A DNA stretch of 64,000 nt from Mycolicibacterium chubuense (GCF_001044255.1 NZ_JYNX01000060.1:215229-279228); one strand, 5' to 3'; counted from the first letter of the stretch, positions 1 through 8,463 are shown. Translations and numbers: made by a program. Notes: a model not told the origin generated them from the letters alone.

Positions 1-895
1 AAGCGGAAGGCGACCGATGCGGGTTCGTGACGTCGAGTGGGCGACGCTCGCCGACTCCGTCCTGTCCCGAGAATGTCTGGATGCCGAACCAGTTCAGCAG
101 CCACGCCAGCGACAGCACGACTGTGTTGCGCAGGTGCTTGCCGGTGAAGATCCGCTTCATCGGTGCCGCGGTCTGCTCCACGGTCGCGGTGGCGGCGGCC
201 AGGGCGACCGCTTCGTCGTTCTTGCCTTCGCGGCGCAACGCGCGGATGCGGTGCTGCGCCTCGAACTGTGGGCTCTCCTTGAGCGTGCGACACAGCAGGG
301 CGACGAGAACGGCGGGAATCGTGGCCAGCAGGAAGGCTATTCGCCAGGCGTCGGCCCCGAAGATCGCGGTGATCACGGCGACGAAGCCCGCGGCCAGAAG
401 CGCACCCGTCGGCCAGCCGGTCTGCACCATCGAGTAGACGAACCCGCGGCGCTTCTTGATCGCCTCGTCCTCGGTCACCTCGTAGAGCTCGTTGAGGTAG
501 GTGGCGTTCACCGATTGCTCGGCCAGGCCCAGCCCGCTGATCGATCGGACACCGATGAGTGACGCCGCACCCATGGTCGCGGCGGTGGCCGCCGAGGACG
601 CGGCGGTGCCGCCGACGGAGATGATCATCCCCTTGCGCCGCCCCAGCTTGTCGACCATAGGGCCGACGGCGAGGACGACGATCGCGGTACCGACGCTGAC
701 CAGGGTGGAGACCAGCAGCGCACGGCTCGTCGACCAGCCGAACGACTCCGAGATGCGCGGCAGCAGAGTGCCGAACAGGATGAAGTCGTACACCGCGATG
801 GTCCAGGCGATGAAGGAGATGCCCGACGCCCGGCGCGTCTCTTTCCCGGTGACCCGCCGCAATCCGGGGACCTTCGGGGTGTGAGGTGTTGACAT
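1..895 (-). CDS. MFS transporter, 3' end cut by window edge
   Basis: A major facilitator superfamily permease of the inner membrane. It starts at an ATG (895-893) and is open to the left edge, giving about 298 residues, so the second half is missing. The N-terminal residues read MSTPHTPKVPGLRRVTGKE and are followed by alternating hydrophobic spans. A loop after the second span reads VDKLGRRKG, a form of the MFS loop 2-3 signature (D-x-x-G-R-R). It lies 27 bases after the deacetylase gene on the same strand, so it is probably third in the asparaginase-deacetylase-MFS operon and could import that pathway's substrate. Family is confident; substrate is not known. Confidence 0.85.
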   Translation of the reverse strand, partial: MSTPHTPKVPGLRRVTGKETRRASGISFIAWTIAVYDFILFGTLLPRISESFGWSTSRALLVSTLVSVGTAIVVLAVGPMVDKLGRRKGMIISVGGTAASSAATAATMGAASLIGVRSISGLGLAEQSVNATYLNELYEVTEDEAIKKRRGFVYSMVQTGWPTGALLAAGFVAVITAIFGADAWRIAFLLATIPAVLVALLCRTLKESPQFEAQHRIRALRREGKNDEAVALAAATATVEQTAAPMKRIFTGKHLRNTVVLSLAWLLNWFGIQTFSGQDGVGERRPLDVTNPHRSPSA

Positions 896-922
896 GAGAC
901 TGAAACCCTTCGTGTGGGTGGA

Positions 923-1801
923 TCAGTTGCGCGGACGCCGTTTCTTGAAGTCCTCGGCGATGGTGTTGAAATTGGCCCAGGTGACACCGTCATGGGAGTT
1001 GATGTGCTCGATCAGACGCTCGAGCATGAGCAACACCTGGGGCCGTCCTGAGACGTCGGGGTGAATGGTGAAGGTGAACACCGCGTACTCCGATTCGCGG
1101 TAGACCCAGTCGAATTGGTCGCGCCACATCTCCTCGATATGGCGCGGGTTGACGAACCCGTGGCTGTTCGGGCTGCCCTTGATGAACATCATCGGGGGCA
1201 GGTCGTCGAGGTACCAGCTGGCCGGAATCTCGACCAGGTCGGTCTCCTCACCGCGCACCAGAGGCTTCATCCACTCGGCCGCCGGCTTGTCGTAGTCGAT
1301 CGGTGTCCACGAGTCGCCGACGCGCACGTAGTACGGCTCGAAGTCGCGGTGCATCAGCGAGTGGTCGTAGGTGATGCCGCGTTCAACCAGCAGTTCGTTG
1401 GTGACCCGGCTGAACTCCCACCACGGTGCGACGTAACCGGTGGGCCGGTTCCCGGTGCGGGTGGTGATGAGATCCAGGCAGTAATCCAGGATCTCGGATT
1501 CCTGTTCGCGCGTCATCGCGATCGGGTTCTCGTGGCTGTAGCCGTGCACCCCGATCTCGTGGCCGGAGGCGACCACGGCGTCGAACTGCTCGGGGAACGT
1601 CTCGATGGAGTGGCCGGGCCAGAACCAGGTGGCGGGCAGGTCGTACCGCTCCAGCAGGGCGTTCAGGCGGGGCACGCCGACCTCGCCGGCGAATACTCCG
1701 CGGGAGATGTCGCCGGGCGAGTTCTCACCGCCGTAGGAACCGAGCCATCCGCCGACCGCGTCGACGTCGATGCCGAACGCCACGAAGATTTCTTTTGCCA
1801 T
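923..1801 (-). CDS. Polysaccharide deacetylase superfamily hydrolase (PuuE/HP0310-like)
   Basis: Predicted soluble metal-dependent hydrolase of the NodB-fold superfamily, 292 aa with no signal peptide. The first metal-site motif appears as [10 protein letters not shown] near residues 9-18 and the His motif as [13 protein letters not shown] near residue 80. A late [11 protein letters not shown] fits the C-terminal catalytic His. Cytosolic members without a signal peptide include PuuE-type allantoinases and cyclic-imide or amide hydrolases rather than cell-wall enzymes, so a C-N hydrolase role is more likely than peptidoglycan editing. The start has a strong GGAGG Shine-Dalgarno sequence just inside the end of the upstream asparaginase gene. 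The partnership with an asparaginase and an MFS permease suggests catabolism of an amide or imide. Confidence 0.85.
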   Translation of the reverse strand: MAKEIFVAFGIDVDAVGGWLGSYGGENSPGDISRGVFAGEVGVPRLNALLERYDLPATWFWPGHSIETFPEQFDAVVASGHEIGVHGYSHENPIAMTREQESEILDYCLDLITTRTGNRPTGYVAPWWEFSRVTNELLVERGITYDHSLMHRDFEPYYVRVGDSWTPIDYDKPAAEWMKPLVRGEETDLVEIPASWYLDDLPPMMFIKGSPNSHGFVNPRHIEEMWRDQFDWVYRESEYAVFTFTIHPDVSGRPQVLLMLERLIEHINSHDGVTWANFNTIAEDFKKRRPRN

Positions 1802-1804
1802 GAG

Positions 1805-2821
1805 TCATTCCTCCTTGTTGTCTTCTTCATCGGCAAGGTCTGCACAGGCCGCGATCATCGATCTGACCCGGTCGGGCTCGGCCTTGTTCTCAGAGAGCCA
1901 CAGCGCCAGCAGGATTCGCAGCTGAGTGGCCGGTAGTCCCGATGCGGTGGGCACACCGGCGGCCACCAGGTCGGCCCCGCCGCCGTCGCCGTAGACGCCC
2001 CGCACCGGCCCCTCGGGCACCCTGGTCGACAGCACGACGGCCACGTCCGTGCCGACGAGTCCGCGGATCGCCGTCACCACCACCGGATTGGCGTTGCCGA
2101 TGCCGGTGCCGGCCAGCACGATGCCGCGAGCGCCGGCCGAGACGGCTGCGGCGATCAGCACATCGTCGGCGCCCGGATACATCTCGAGCAGATCGACCCG
2201 CGTACCGTCGAATGCGGAGGTCGGGCGGGGCAGCGGCGGGGGACGCCGGGGCACCGCGTCGACGGTCACGGTGCCGTCGGACACCGTCCCGACGGTGCCG
2301 CAGGCGGCCGACCGGAACGCATCGAGCGCAGTGGTGTGCACCTTGCGGGTCGCCCGCGCGGGCAGCACCCGCCCGGCGAAGACGATCAGCACGCCGAGAC
2401 CCCGGCACTGCGGTGCCGCGGCGGCGAGCACCGCGTCCGCGAGGTTGCGCGGGCCGTCGCCGTCGAGCGCGTCGCCGGCCCGCTGCGCACCGGTGAGGAC
2501 GACCGGTCGCTCGTCGTCGTGCACCAGGTCGAGCAGGATCGCGGTCTCCTCCATCGTGTCGGTGCCGTGCGTGATCACGATGCCGTCGACGGGGTCGTGC
2601 GAACGTCGCAGCAACGCGTCGACCGCGTCGCTGATGGACCGGAGATGCCCCAGCGTCATGCGGTAGGAACCGACCGTCATCAGGTCATGGGTCTCGACCT
2701 CGATGTCGCCGAAGACCGCGCCCTCCAGAACCGCGGCGGCCGTGCGCGTGGCGACGACGCCGCCCTCGGTGGCGGTCGAGGCGATGGTGCCGCCGGTGGC
2801 GATCACCGCGATCCGCGTCAT
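1805..2821 (-). CDS. L-asparaginase / asparaginase-glutaminase family amidohydrolase
   Basis: Asparaginase-family enzyme, 338 aa, expected to hydrolyse a side-chain amide to acid and ammonia. The first catalytic Thr motif is VIATGGTIAST at the N-terminus and the second is THGTDTMEE, with a VVLTGAQR stretch between this and the C-terminal domain. The chosen ATG begins MTRIAVIATGG, as in related proteins. An in-frame ATG at 2836 (MSERGMTR) is possible, but neither start has a good ribosome site. The stop lies 3 bases before the deacetylase start, so the two are co-transcribed. It diverges from a LacI regulator with operator-like palindromes between. The substrate need not be asparagine given this context. 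Confidence 0.88.
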   Translation of the reverse strand: MTRIAVIATGGTIASTATEGGVVATRTAAAVLEGAVFGDIEVETHDLMTVGSYRMTLGHLRSISDAVDALLRRSHDPVDGIVITHGTDTMEETAILLDLVHDDERPVVLTGAQRAGDALDGDGPRNLADAVLAAAAPQCRGLGVLIVFAGRVLPARATRKVHTTALDAFRSAACGTVGTVSDGTVTVDAVPRRPPPLPRPTSAFDGTRVDLLEMYPGADDVLIAAAVSAGARGIVLAGTGIGNANPVVVTAIRGLVGTDVAVVLSTRVPEGPVRGVYGDGGGADLVAAGVPTASGLPATQLRILLALWLSENKAEPDRVRSMIAACADLADEEDNKEE

Positions 2822-2853
2822 CCCGCGTTCTGACATGTACCGAGTGAACCACG

Positions 2854-2904
2854 ACACAATCGTTGTCCGCAATCGTTTGTGTAACTTCGGACAAACGTTT
2901 GTGT
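2854..2904. promoter_or_regulatory. Three LacI-type operator repeats between asparaginase operon and lacI-like gene
   Basis: Three related sites lie in the divergent intergenic space. ACACAATCGTTGT is at 2854-2866, CAATCGTTTGTG at 2870-2881 and the perfect palindrome ACAAACGTTTGT at 2891-2902. Each centres on CG, the usual arrangement for LacI-family operators. The central CG steps are 13 and 22 bases apart. The neighbouring regulator at 2969 probably binds here and controls both itself and the asparaginase-deacetylase-MFS operon. Binding is inferred. Confidence 0.6.
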
Positions 2905-2968
2905 AAATCGCCACGTAACATTCGGGCGTGTTGTTAGGGTGAGTCCCACATCACGGAGGTGGATGGCG

Positions 2969-4051
2969 GTGGCGGCACAACAGGGTCCGATGACCCTACG
3001 GAAGATCGCCGATGAGCTCGGTGTGAGTCCGTCCACGGTGTCTCGCGTCCTGGCCACTCCCGGCAGCGAGGCGCTGCGCTGGGGTTCCGCCGACACGGTC
3101 GCGCGGATCCGCGCGTTCGCCGAACAGCACGGCTACTCCCCCAACCCGCAGGCGTCGAGTCTGCGCACCCGCCGCTCCGGCTTGATCGGCGTGCTGGTGC
3201 CACGGCTGCAGGACTACGTGCTGGCAACCATCTACGAGGGCATCGAGGAAGCCGCCTCCGAGGCGGGGCTGTCGACGTTCGTCACGAACTCGCGCGACGT
3301 CACCGAGAACCAGCGCGCACGCACCCGCATGATGATCGACCGCCGCGTCGACGGTCTGATCTACGGCGACGCCCACCTCGACCACGAGTTCCTCGACGAG
3401 GTGCACGAGCAGGGCATCAAGTTCGCGCTGGTGTCGCGCAGCGCGGGGAACTATCCGTCGGCGACGGTCGACGACCACAAGGGCGGATGGCTCGTCGGCC
3501 AGCACCTCGCCGAGACCGGCCGGCGCGACGTGGCGATCCTGGCGGGCCTGGAGTTCACCTCGACGGCCCGACTCCGATCGACCGGCTGTGTGGAAGCCCT
3601 GCGGGCCAACGGGATCGACGTTCCGCCCGAGCGCATCGTGTACTCCGGCTTCGATCCTGCCGGCGGCCGTGCCGCCATCGAGCAGATCCTGGCCGGCGGT
3701 TCGGTGCCGGATGCGATCTTCGCGACCAACGACTTCGCGGCCATCGGCGCCTTCGGAGTTCTGCGCGACCGCGGCATCCACGTGCCCGACGACGTCGCCC
3801 TCGTCGGTTACAACGACACGCCGCTGGCCGAGGGCGGTGCGGTCCCGTTGACCACCATCCGCTCCCCGATGCACGAAATGGGTCGGTGCGCCGTGGGATT
3901 GCTGCTCGAGGTGCTGGCCGGCAGACAGCCCGAGTCGGTGGTCCTCGAACCGGAGCTGATCGTGCGCGGCAGCAGTATGGCGTCGGGCACGAACGTCGTA
4001 GGCTCGATGGGTGCTGGGCCCGCCCGGGATTCGGTTCCTGTCCCTCGGTGA
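2969..4051 (+). CDS. LacI family transcriptional regulator
   Basis: A 360-residue LacI/GalR repressor. The N-terminal helix-turn-helix reads TLRKIADELGVSPSTVSRVL and is followed by a hinge helix region (PNPQASSLRTRRSG) and a periplasmic-binding-protein-like sensor domain with the typical IFATNDFAAIGAF and VALVGYNDTPLA stretches. A GGAGGT ribosome site at 2955-2960 sits 8 bases before the GTG at 2969; the ATG at 2963 is in frame but only 2 bases away, so GTG is preferred. It diverges from the asparaginase-deacetylase-MFS genes, its probable targets together with its own promoter. The effector is unknown. Its last 41 bases overlap the next gene. Confidence 0.9.
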   Translation: MAAQQGPMTLRKIADELGVSPSTVSRVLATPGSEALRWGSADTVARIRAFAEQHGYSPNPQASSLRTRRSGLIGVLVPRLQDYVLATIYEGIEEAASEAGLSTFVTNSRDVTENQRARTRMMIDRRVDGLIYGDAHLDHEFLDEVHEQGIKFALVSRSAGNYPSATVDDHKGGWLVGQHLAETGRRDVAILAGLEFTSTARLRSTGCVEALRANGIDVPPERIVYSGFDPAGGRAAIEQILAGGSVPDAIFATNDFAAIGAFGVLRDRGIHVPDDVALVGYNDTPLAEGGAVPLTTIRSPMHEMGRCAVGLLLEVLAGRQPESVVLEPELIVRGSSMASGTNVVGSMGAGPARDSVPVPR

Positions 4052-5057
4052 CCGCCGGCTGGCGTACGAGGTGCGCGGGCCGGCGGACAGCGCTGAGCCG
4101 CCGCTGATCGCCCCGGCCTGGTGGGTGAGTCACCTGGAGCTCGACTGGCAACACCCCGGCGTGCGCCGGTTCTGGGACGGCGTCGCCGCCGACCGGACGC
4201 TGATCCGCTACGACCGCCTCGGCGCCGGCATGTCGGACCGGGAGGTGCGCGAATCCGACCTGACGCTCGAGCACGAGGTGGCGACGCTGCGCGCGCTCTG
4301 CGATGGGCTCGGGCTGGACCGGGTGTCGCTGGTGGGCGGATCGTCGGGAAGCTGCACCGCGGTGGCGTTCGCTGCGACGTATCCCGAGCGCGTGGACCGG
4401 CTGGTGCTCTACGGCAGCTACGCCTATGGCGCTGAGCTGACTCCGCCGGGGGTGGCCGACGCGATCGTGGCGGCGATCGACGCGCACTGGGGCCTCGGAT
4501 CGCGGGTACTCGGTGACATCTTCCTCAGCGGCGCCGACAGCGCCGAGCACGACCGTTTCGGGCGCCTGCAACGCGAGTCGGCCACCGCGCAGACGGCCGC
4601 AGCGCTGCTGAGGCTGGTCTACCGACTCGACGTGCGCGACTGCCTTGCCGGCGTGCGCGCACCCACCACCGTGGTACACCGCCGCGACGACCGGGCCGTC
4701 CCCTACCGACTCGGACGCGAGGTCGCAGCCGCCATCCCCGGCGCGACATTCGTTCCGCTGCAAGGTACGTCGCACTTTCCCTGGCACGGTGACGTGGACC
4801 CCGTCGTTCGCGCCTGCCGAACCGGACTGGCGGAGGCGCAACCGGACGAGCAGTCGCCCGACCCCGGACCGCTCTCGTCGCGCGAGCGGGAGGTGCTCCG
4901 CTGCGTGGCGCGCGGACTCAGCGACCACGAGATCGCCGAGCACCTGGTCGTCAGCCCGCACACCGTGCACCGTCACGTCGCCAACATCCGCCGCAAGCTC
5001 GGCAGCCCGTCCCGCACCGCCGCGGTCGCCGTCGCGGCTCAGCTGGGCTTGCTTTGA
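4011..5057 (+). CDS. Alpha/beta hydrolase fused to a LuxR-type DNA-binding domain
   Basis: A 348-residue two-domain protein. Residues about 1-270 are an alpha/beta hydrolase: the nucleophile elbow reads VGGSSGSC and a late GTSHFPW supplies the catalytic His. Residues about 285-348 are a LuxR/GerE helix-turn-helix beginning LSSREREVLRCVARGLSDHE with the recognition helix region VSPHTVHRHVANIRRKLG. The likely role is a transcription regulator that senses an ester or other small ligand through a hydrolase fold; whether it still hydrolyses anything is unknown. The GTG start lies inside the end of the lacI-like gene (41-base overlap), so the two may be co-expressed. Confidence 0.85.
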   Translation: MLGPPGIRFLSLGDRRLAYEVRGPADSAEPPLIAPAWWVSHLELDWQHPGVRRFWDGVAADRTLIRYDRLGAGMSDREVRESDLTLEHEVATLRALCDGLGLDRVSLVGGSSGSCTAVAFAATYPERVDRLVLYGSYAYGAELTPPGVADAIVAAIDAHWGLGSRVLGDIFLSGADSAEHDRFGRLQRESATAQTAAALLRLVYRLDVRDCLAGVRAPTTVVHRRDDRAVPYRLGREVAAAIPGATFVPLQGTSHFPWHGDVDPVVRACRTGLAEAQPDEQSPDPGPLSSREREVLRCVARGLSDHEIAEHLVVSPHTVHRHVANIRRKLGSPSRTAAVAVAAQLGLL

Positions 5058-5137
5058 CGTCACCCGAACCGGCCATCGGGCCGCAATAGCCGGCTCGGGC
5101 GATGCGCCCACCCTGCTCCCACCCCTACCTTCAGGAC

Positions 5138-5779
5138 ATGAACCAGGCCTGGCTGCGCGTGATGGCACTGCTCTACGACCCGTTCCTGTGGTGGGGCGAG
5201 GCCGTCGGAATGCGGCGTCGGCGGCGCGCTGTGCTCACCGCCGCCCACGGGCGCGTCCTCGAGATCGGCGCCGGCACGGGCCTGAACCTCCTTCACTATC
5301 CCGACAGCGTCGATGAGCTGCTCCTCACCGAGCCCGAGCCCGGGATGCGGCGGCGGCTGGCCAGGCGGCTCGATCGGCACGGCCGCGCCGCCCGCATCAT
5401 CGACGCTCCTGCCGAACGGCTGCCCCTGCCCGACGCGTCCGTGGACACCGTCGTCGCGACACTGGTGCTGTGCACCGTGGCCGACCCCGAACGCGCCCTG
5501 CGCGAGATCGCCCGGGTGCTGCGCCCGGACGGGCAGCTGCTGTTCATCGAGCACGTGCGTGCGCAGTCGCGGTGGCTCGCCGTGTGCCAGGACGCGATGC
5601 TGCGGCCGTGGCGGGCGTTCGCGGGCGGATGTGTCTGCAACAGAGCGACTTTGGAGACCATGAGTGCCTGCGGCTTCACCACCGAGACCGGCGATGCGGC
5701 CTGGCACGGAATGCCGGCCATCGTGCGTCCGCTCGTCGTCGGGCACGCGAGGGTGTCGTCTCACCTGCCGGTGCACTGA
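5138..5779 (+). CDS. Class I SAM-dependent methyltransferase (UbiE/MenG-like fold)
   Basis: A 213-residue methyltransferase. The SAM-binding motif I reads VLEIGAGTGLNLLHY near residue 40, motif post-I is LLLTEPEPGM, and PDASVDTVVATLVLCTV with LREIARVLRPDGQLLFIEHV forms the later motifs of the methyltransferase-11 type. The ATG at 5138 follows an AGGA ribosome site and matches the expected N-terminus; reading further upstream adds proline-rich residues that do not fit. The methyl acceptor is unknown. It stands alone between the hydrolase-LuxR gene and the convergent MarR gene. Confidence 0.85.
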   Translation: MNQAWLRVMALLYDPFLWWGEAVGMRRRRRAVLTAAHGRVLEIGAGTGLNLLHYPDSVDELLLTEPEPGMRRRLARRLDRHGRAARIIDAPAERLPLPDASVDTVVATLVLCTVADPERALREIARVLRPDGQLLFIEHVRAQSRWLAVCQDAMLRPWRAFAGGCVCNRATLETMSACGFTTETGDAAWHGMPAIVRPLVVGHARVSSHLPVH

Positions 5780-5815
5780 TCGTCCGAACAGGCCAGTTCG
5801 CGCTGGGCTCTGGTG

Positions 5816-6316
5816 TCAGACCAGCATCTGCCGGTACTCCTGAGCCGGCTCACCGGCGGCGGTCGCGAAGTCCTCGAGGACCGCAGCCAGCAGGTCGCGC
5901 TGCTCGGGCGCCATCTGTCGCAGAGCCCGCCGGATCGCGTTGCGTCGGTGCCGGATCACCCCGTCGATCAGCGCCTGCCCGTCCGCGGTCAACGTGAGCG
6001 CGATGTTGCGCCGGTCGGCGGGGTCTTCACGCCGGTCGACCAGGCCGATCTTCAGCAGCCGATCGACGAGCCGACTGGCGTTGGACGGATTGACCTGCAG
6101 CGCGTCTGCAACAGCGGCGAGGTTCATCGCGCCGCGGGTGGCGATCATCATCAGCACCCGGAGCTGGGGCACGGTCACCACGTCGTCGACGGTCATGATC
6201 GACGCCGCGGTGATCCCGACCAGCGCGCGGGAAGCCCGCATCACGGACTCGATCTGGTCGTTCGTCACACCCGAAGTGCTGCGCTCGGCCATCCCGCCCC
6301 CGCTCGTCAGAGTCAT
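5816..6316 (-). CDS. MarR family transcriptional regulator
   Basis: A 166-residue winged-helix repressor. The recognition region reads LAAVADALQVNPSNASRLVDRL, followed by the wing GLVDRREDPADRRNIALTLT that is diagnostic of MarR. The first ATG (6316) is used; an ATG at 6292 starting MAERSTSG is an alternative. It diverges from the glucose dehydrogenase-like gene at 6378 with a perfect 15-base inverted repeat between them, so it probably represses that gene and itself. The ligand is not predictable. Confidence 0.88.
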   Translation of the reverse strand: MTLTSGGGMAERSTSGVTNDQIESVMRASRALVGITAASIMTVDDVVTVPQLRVLMMIATRGAMNLAAVADALQVNPSNASRLVDRLLKIGLVDRREDPADRRNIALTLTADGQALIDGVIRHRRNAIRRALRQMAPEQRDLLAAVLEDFATAAGEPAQEYRQMLV

Positions 6317-6339
6317 CAGTTCTCAGTGCACAAATATTG

Positions 6340-6354
6340 CTTGTTTGCAACAAG
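6340..6354. promoter_or_regulatory. Perfect inverted repeat, probable MarR operator
   Basis: CTTGTTTGCAACAAG is a perfect 6-3-6 palindrome in the 61-base gap between the marR-like gene and the divergent glucose dehydrogenase gene. Size and symmetry fit a MarR dimer site. It is placed to block both promoters. Binding is inferred from position and symmetry only. Confidence 0.6.
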
Positions 6355-6377
6355 TGCGTACTGGCAAGTCATGGTAC

Positions 6378-7436
6378 ATGCAGGCAATGACGGTGCGGCC
6401 GGGAAGCGCCGGAACACTCCGTGTGGACGATATGGGCGAGCCGCGACCCGGACCCGACGACCTGCTGGTCGACGGTCTCGCAGTCGGCGTGTGCGGAACG
6501 GACAAGGAGATCGTCAGCGGGCGCTACGGATGGGCACCAGCCGGGCGGGACAGGCTGGTGATCGGCCACGAATCGCTGGGTCGGGTCACCGAGGCCCCAC
6601 CCGGGAGCAGCTTTCACACAGGTGACCTGGTGGTCGGCGTCGTGCGCAGGCCCGACCCGGTGCCGTGCCGGGCTTGCGCCCGTGGCGAGTTCGACATGTG
6701 CCGCAACGGCCGCTACACCGAGCGGGGCATCAAGGAGATCGACGGCTACGGCGCGCAGCGCTGGTGTGTCGAGGCCGACTATGCGATCACGATCGACGAG
6801 CGACTCGCCGACGTAGGCGTGCTGATGGAACCGACCACCGTGGTCGCCAAGGCCTGGGAACAGGTGTGGCGGATCGGACAGCGCGCCTACTTCGAGCCCG
6901 AACGCGCGCTGATCACCGGAGCCGGGCCCGTCGGTCTGCTCGCGGCCATGCTCTCGGTGCAGCGGGGGCTCGACACGCACGTCCTGGATCGGGTCACCGA
7001 CGGACCCAAACCGGGCATCGTCGCAGCGCTGGGCGCGACCTATCACCACGACGACATCGACACCGTCGCGGCACGGCTCCAGCCCGACGTGGTCATCGAG
7101 GCGACCGGTGCCGGACCCGTGGTCTTCGGGGCCATCGCGAATACGTCGACCTACGGAATCGTCTGCCTCACCGGGGTCTCCGCGGCAGGGCGAGGGCTGA
7201 AGATCGACGCCGGCGCGGTCAACCGCGAGCTGGTGCTCGAGAACGACGCCGTGGTCGGCTCGGTCAACGCCAACCTGCGGCACTACCGTCAAGCCGCCGA
7301 TGCGCTGGCCAGGGCCGACAAGGACTGGCTGGCCGGCCTGATCACCCGCCGCGTTCCCCTGCACCGCGCCGCTGACGCGTTCACCGCCGAACCCGGCGAC
7401 GTGAAGGTGATCGTCACCCTCGATGGCTCGGACTGA
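6378..7436 (+). CDS. Glucose 1-dehydrogenase-like zinc-dependent dehydrogenase
   Basis: A medium-chain zinc dehydrogenase of about 352 aa resembling archaeal-type glucose 1-dehydrogenase. The catalytic zinc site shows GVCGTDKEIVSGRYG and VIGHESLG. A structural zinc-type cluster PVPCRACARGEFDMCRNG is followed by TERGIKEIDGYGAQ, a stretch typical of the glucose dehydrogenase group. The NAD(P) site reads ALITGAGPVGLLAAM. The ATG at 6378 (MQAMTVRPG) is used, with a second ATG at 6387. The MarR operator lies immediately upstream, so expression is probably inducible. It may oxidise glucose or a related aldose; the substrate is inferred from family resemblance. Confidence 0.8.
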   Translation: MQAMTVRPGSAGTLRVDDMGEPRPGPDDLLVDGLAVGVCGTDKEIVSGRYGWAPAGRDRLVIGHESLGRVTEAPPGSSFHTGDLVVGVVRRPDPVPCRACARGEFDMCRNGRYTERGIKEIDGYGAQRWCVEADYAITIDERLADVGVLMEPTTVVAKAWEQVWRIGQRAYFEPERALITGAGPVGLLAAMLSVQRGLDTHVLDRVTDGPKPGIVAALGATYHHDDIDTVAARLQPDVVIEATGAGPVVFGAIANTSTYGIVCLTGVSAAGRGLKIDAGAVNRELVLENDAVVGSVNANLRHYRQAADALARADKDWLAGLITRRVPLHRAADAFTAEPGDVKVIVTLDGSD

Positions 7437-7522
7437 GCGTGACATAGCGAGCACAGCATCTCCACCCGCGCAAATGCTGACTTGTGGGCAATCATTGCGA
7501 CAACGCATCTATTCACGTAGAA

Positions 7523-7538
7523 AGGAGGTAGCACTCCT
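7523..7538 (+). promoter_or_regulatory. Hairpin carrying a strong Shine-Dalgarno core upstream of ANTAR gene
   Basis: AGGAG (7523-7527) and CTCCT (7534-7538) can pair around a 6-base loop. The left arm is part of AAAGGAGGT, the best ribosome-site match in the region. No ATG, GTG or TTG is suitably spaced after it: the in-frame codon at the right distance is CTG (7537). The next plausible start is ATG 7567 with its own AGGAAG. The element could be a small regulatory hairpin or a coincidence. Confidence 0.3.
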
Positions 7539-7566
7539 GTCCACGACGGAAGCAGGAAGAACGACC

Positions 7567-7914
7567 ATGACCGGTGCGCTCACTGCCTCGGATGTCACCG
7601 ACCCCGACGTGGAGGATCTGCGCCGCGAGGTCGCCCAGTTACGCGAAAAGCTCACTACCCAGCCCGTCATCGAACAGGCCAAAGGGATGTTGATGCAGAC
7701 TTTCGGCTTGGACGCCGGCGGTGCGTTCGACATCCTCCGGGTGCTGTCGCAGAACGGCAATGTCAAGCTGCGCAGCATTGCAGGAGAGATCGTCGAGGCC
7801 TGGACACGTGACGGACCTCGAGCCGACTTCGACCGCGCCTCCGATCTTCTCGTCGACCTCCGCGAACGCCTGCGGGGCAACCACCCCTGGCACGGCGCGG
7901 ATGCCGACGGCTGA
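7567..7914 (+). CDS. ANTAR domain RNA-binding protein
   Basis: A 115-residue protein with a short coiled-coil start (DVEDLRREVAQLREKL) and an ANTAR domain: PVIEQAKGMLMQTFGLDAGG followed by AFDILRVLSQNGNVKLRSIAGEIVEA. ANTAR domains bind paired hexaloop RNA hairpins and cause antitermination. No sensory GAF or receiver domain is present, so it is a stand-alone ANTAR protein that would need a partner for signal input. The ATG at 7567 has AGGAAG 7 bases upstream. The downstream lipoprotein and membrane protein genes follow closely and may form an operon with it. Confidence 0.85.
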   Translation: MTGALTASDVTDPDVEDLRREVAQLREKLTTQPVIEQAKGMLMQTFGLDAGGAFDILRVLSQNGNVKLRSIAGEIVEAWTRDGPRADFDRASDLLVDLRERLRGNHPWHGADADG

Positions 7915-7943
7915 CCGATACACCCGACACGAGGAGAATGACG

Positions 7944-8462
7944 ATGCGGCCATCATCCCGTCGCCTGACGGGAATCGTGCTGTCGTTGTGCGCCTTTTCC
8001 ATAGTGACTCTCACCGGTTGTTCCGACACCTCCCGGCCGGGTTCGTCCAACCGCGGCTCGGGATCCGCACCGGGAGCCGTCACCATCGAGAATGCCTTCA
8101 TCGTCCCCACTTTCGTGCCCGGACACTGCGCCATCCAGCAGGGCACGGGCGGCAGGCTTCGCTTCACCGTGAGCAACGCGCGGCCGGCGGGCCAGGTGCG
8201 CCTCGACTCCATTTACACAGAGGCGGTCGCCGATTCGAACATCCTGGTCGGCGTGGACATACCCGCCAAGTCCAGCATCGGCTTCGGCCAGCCCAGTGCC
8301 GCGCAGGTCGACCAGGCGGGAGCCGTTCCCGCAGTGCGGCTGGACGTCATCGATCCCGGGCTACGACCGGGCATGTCGGCCGACATGACGTTCCGCTTCG
8401 ACCAGGCCGACGACGTCACGATGGCCGTCCCCGTCGAGGCCTGCCCGACACAAGACAGGTGA
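7944..8462 (+). CDS. Putative secreted lipoprotein
   Basis: A 172-residue exported lipoprotein. It has an arginine-rich n-region (MRPSSRRL), a hydrophobic h-region and the lipobox LTGC, with the acylated Cys near residue 26. The mature part begins with a Ser/Gly-rich linker, then a beta-rich domain (VTIENAFIVPTFVPG). This recalls mycobacterial LpqE-type or PCuAC-like lipoproteins, but the resemblance is too weak to name it. GAGGAG at 7931-7936 is 7 bases from ATG 7944 and only 1 base from ATG 7938, which decides the start. It sits between the ANTAR gene and a small membrane protein gene. Confidence 0.8.
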   Translation: MRPSSRRLTGIVLSLCAFSIVTLTGCSDTSRPGSSNRGSGSAPGAVTIENAFIVPTFVPGHCAIQQGTGGRLRFTVSNARPAGQVRLDSIYTEAVADSNILVGVDIPAKSSIGFGQPSAAQVDQAGAVPAVRLDVIDPGLRPGMSADMTFRFDQADDVTMAVPVEACPTQDR

Positions 8463-8463
8463 G

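Noticed and set aside
4121-4435. Arg/Ala-rich frame inside the hydrolase-LuxR gene
   Set aside because: It overlaps a gene with clear hydrolase and LuxR motifs in the main frame and has no domain of its own.
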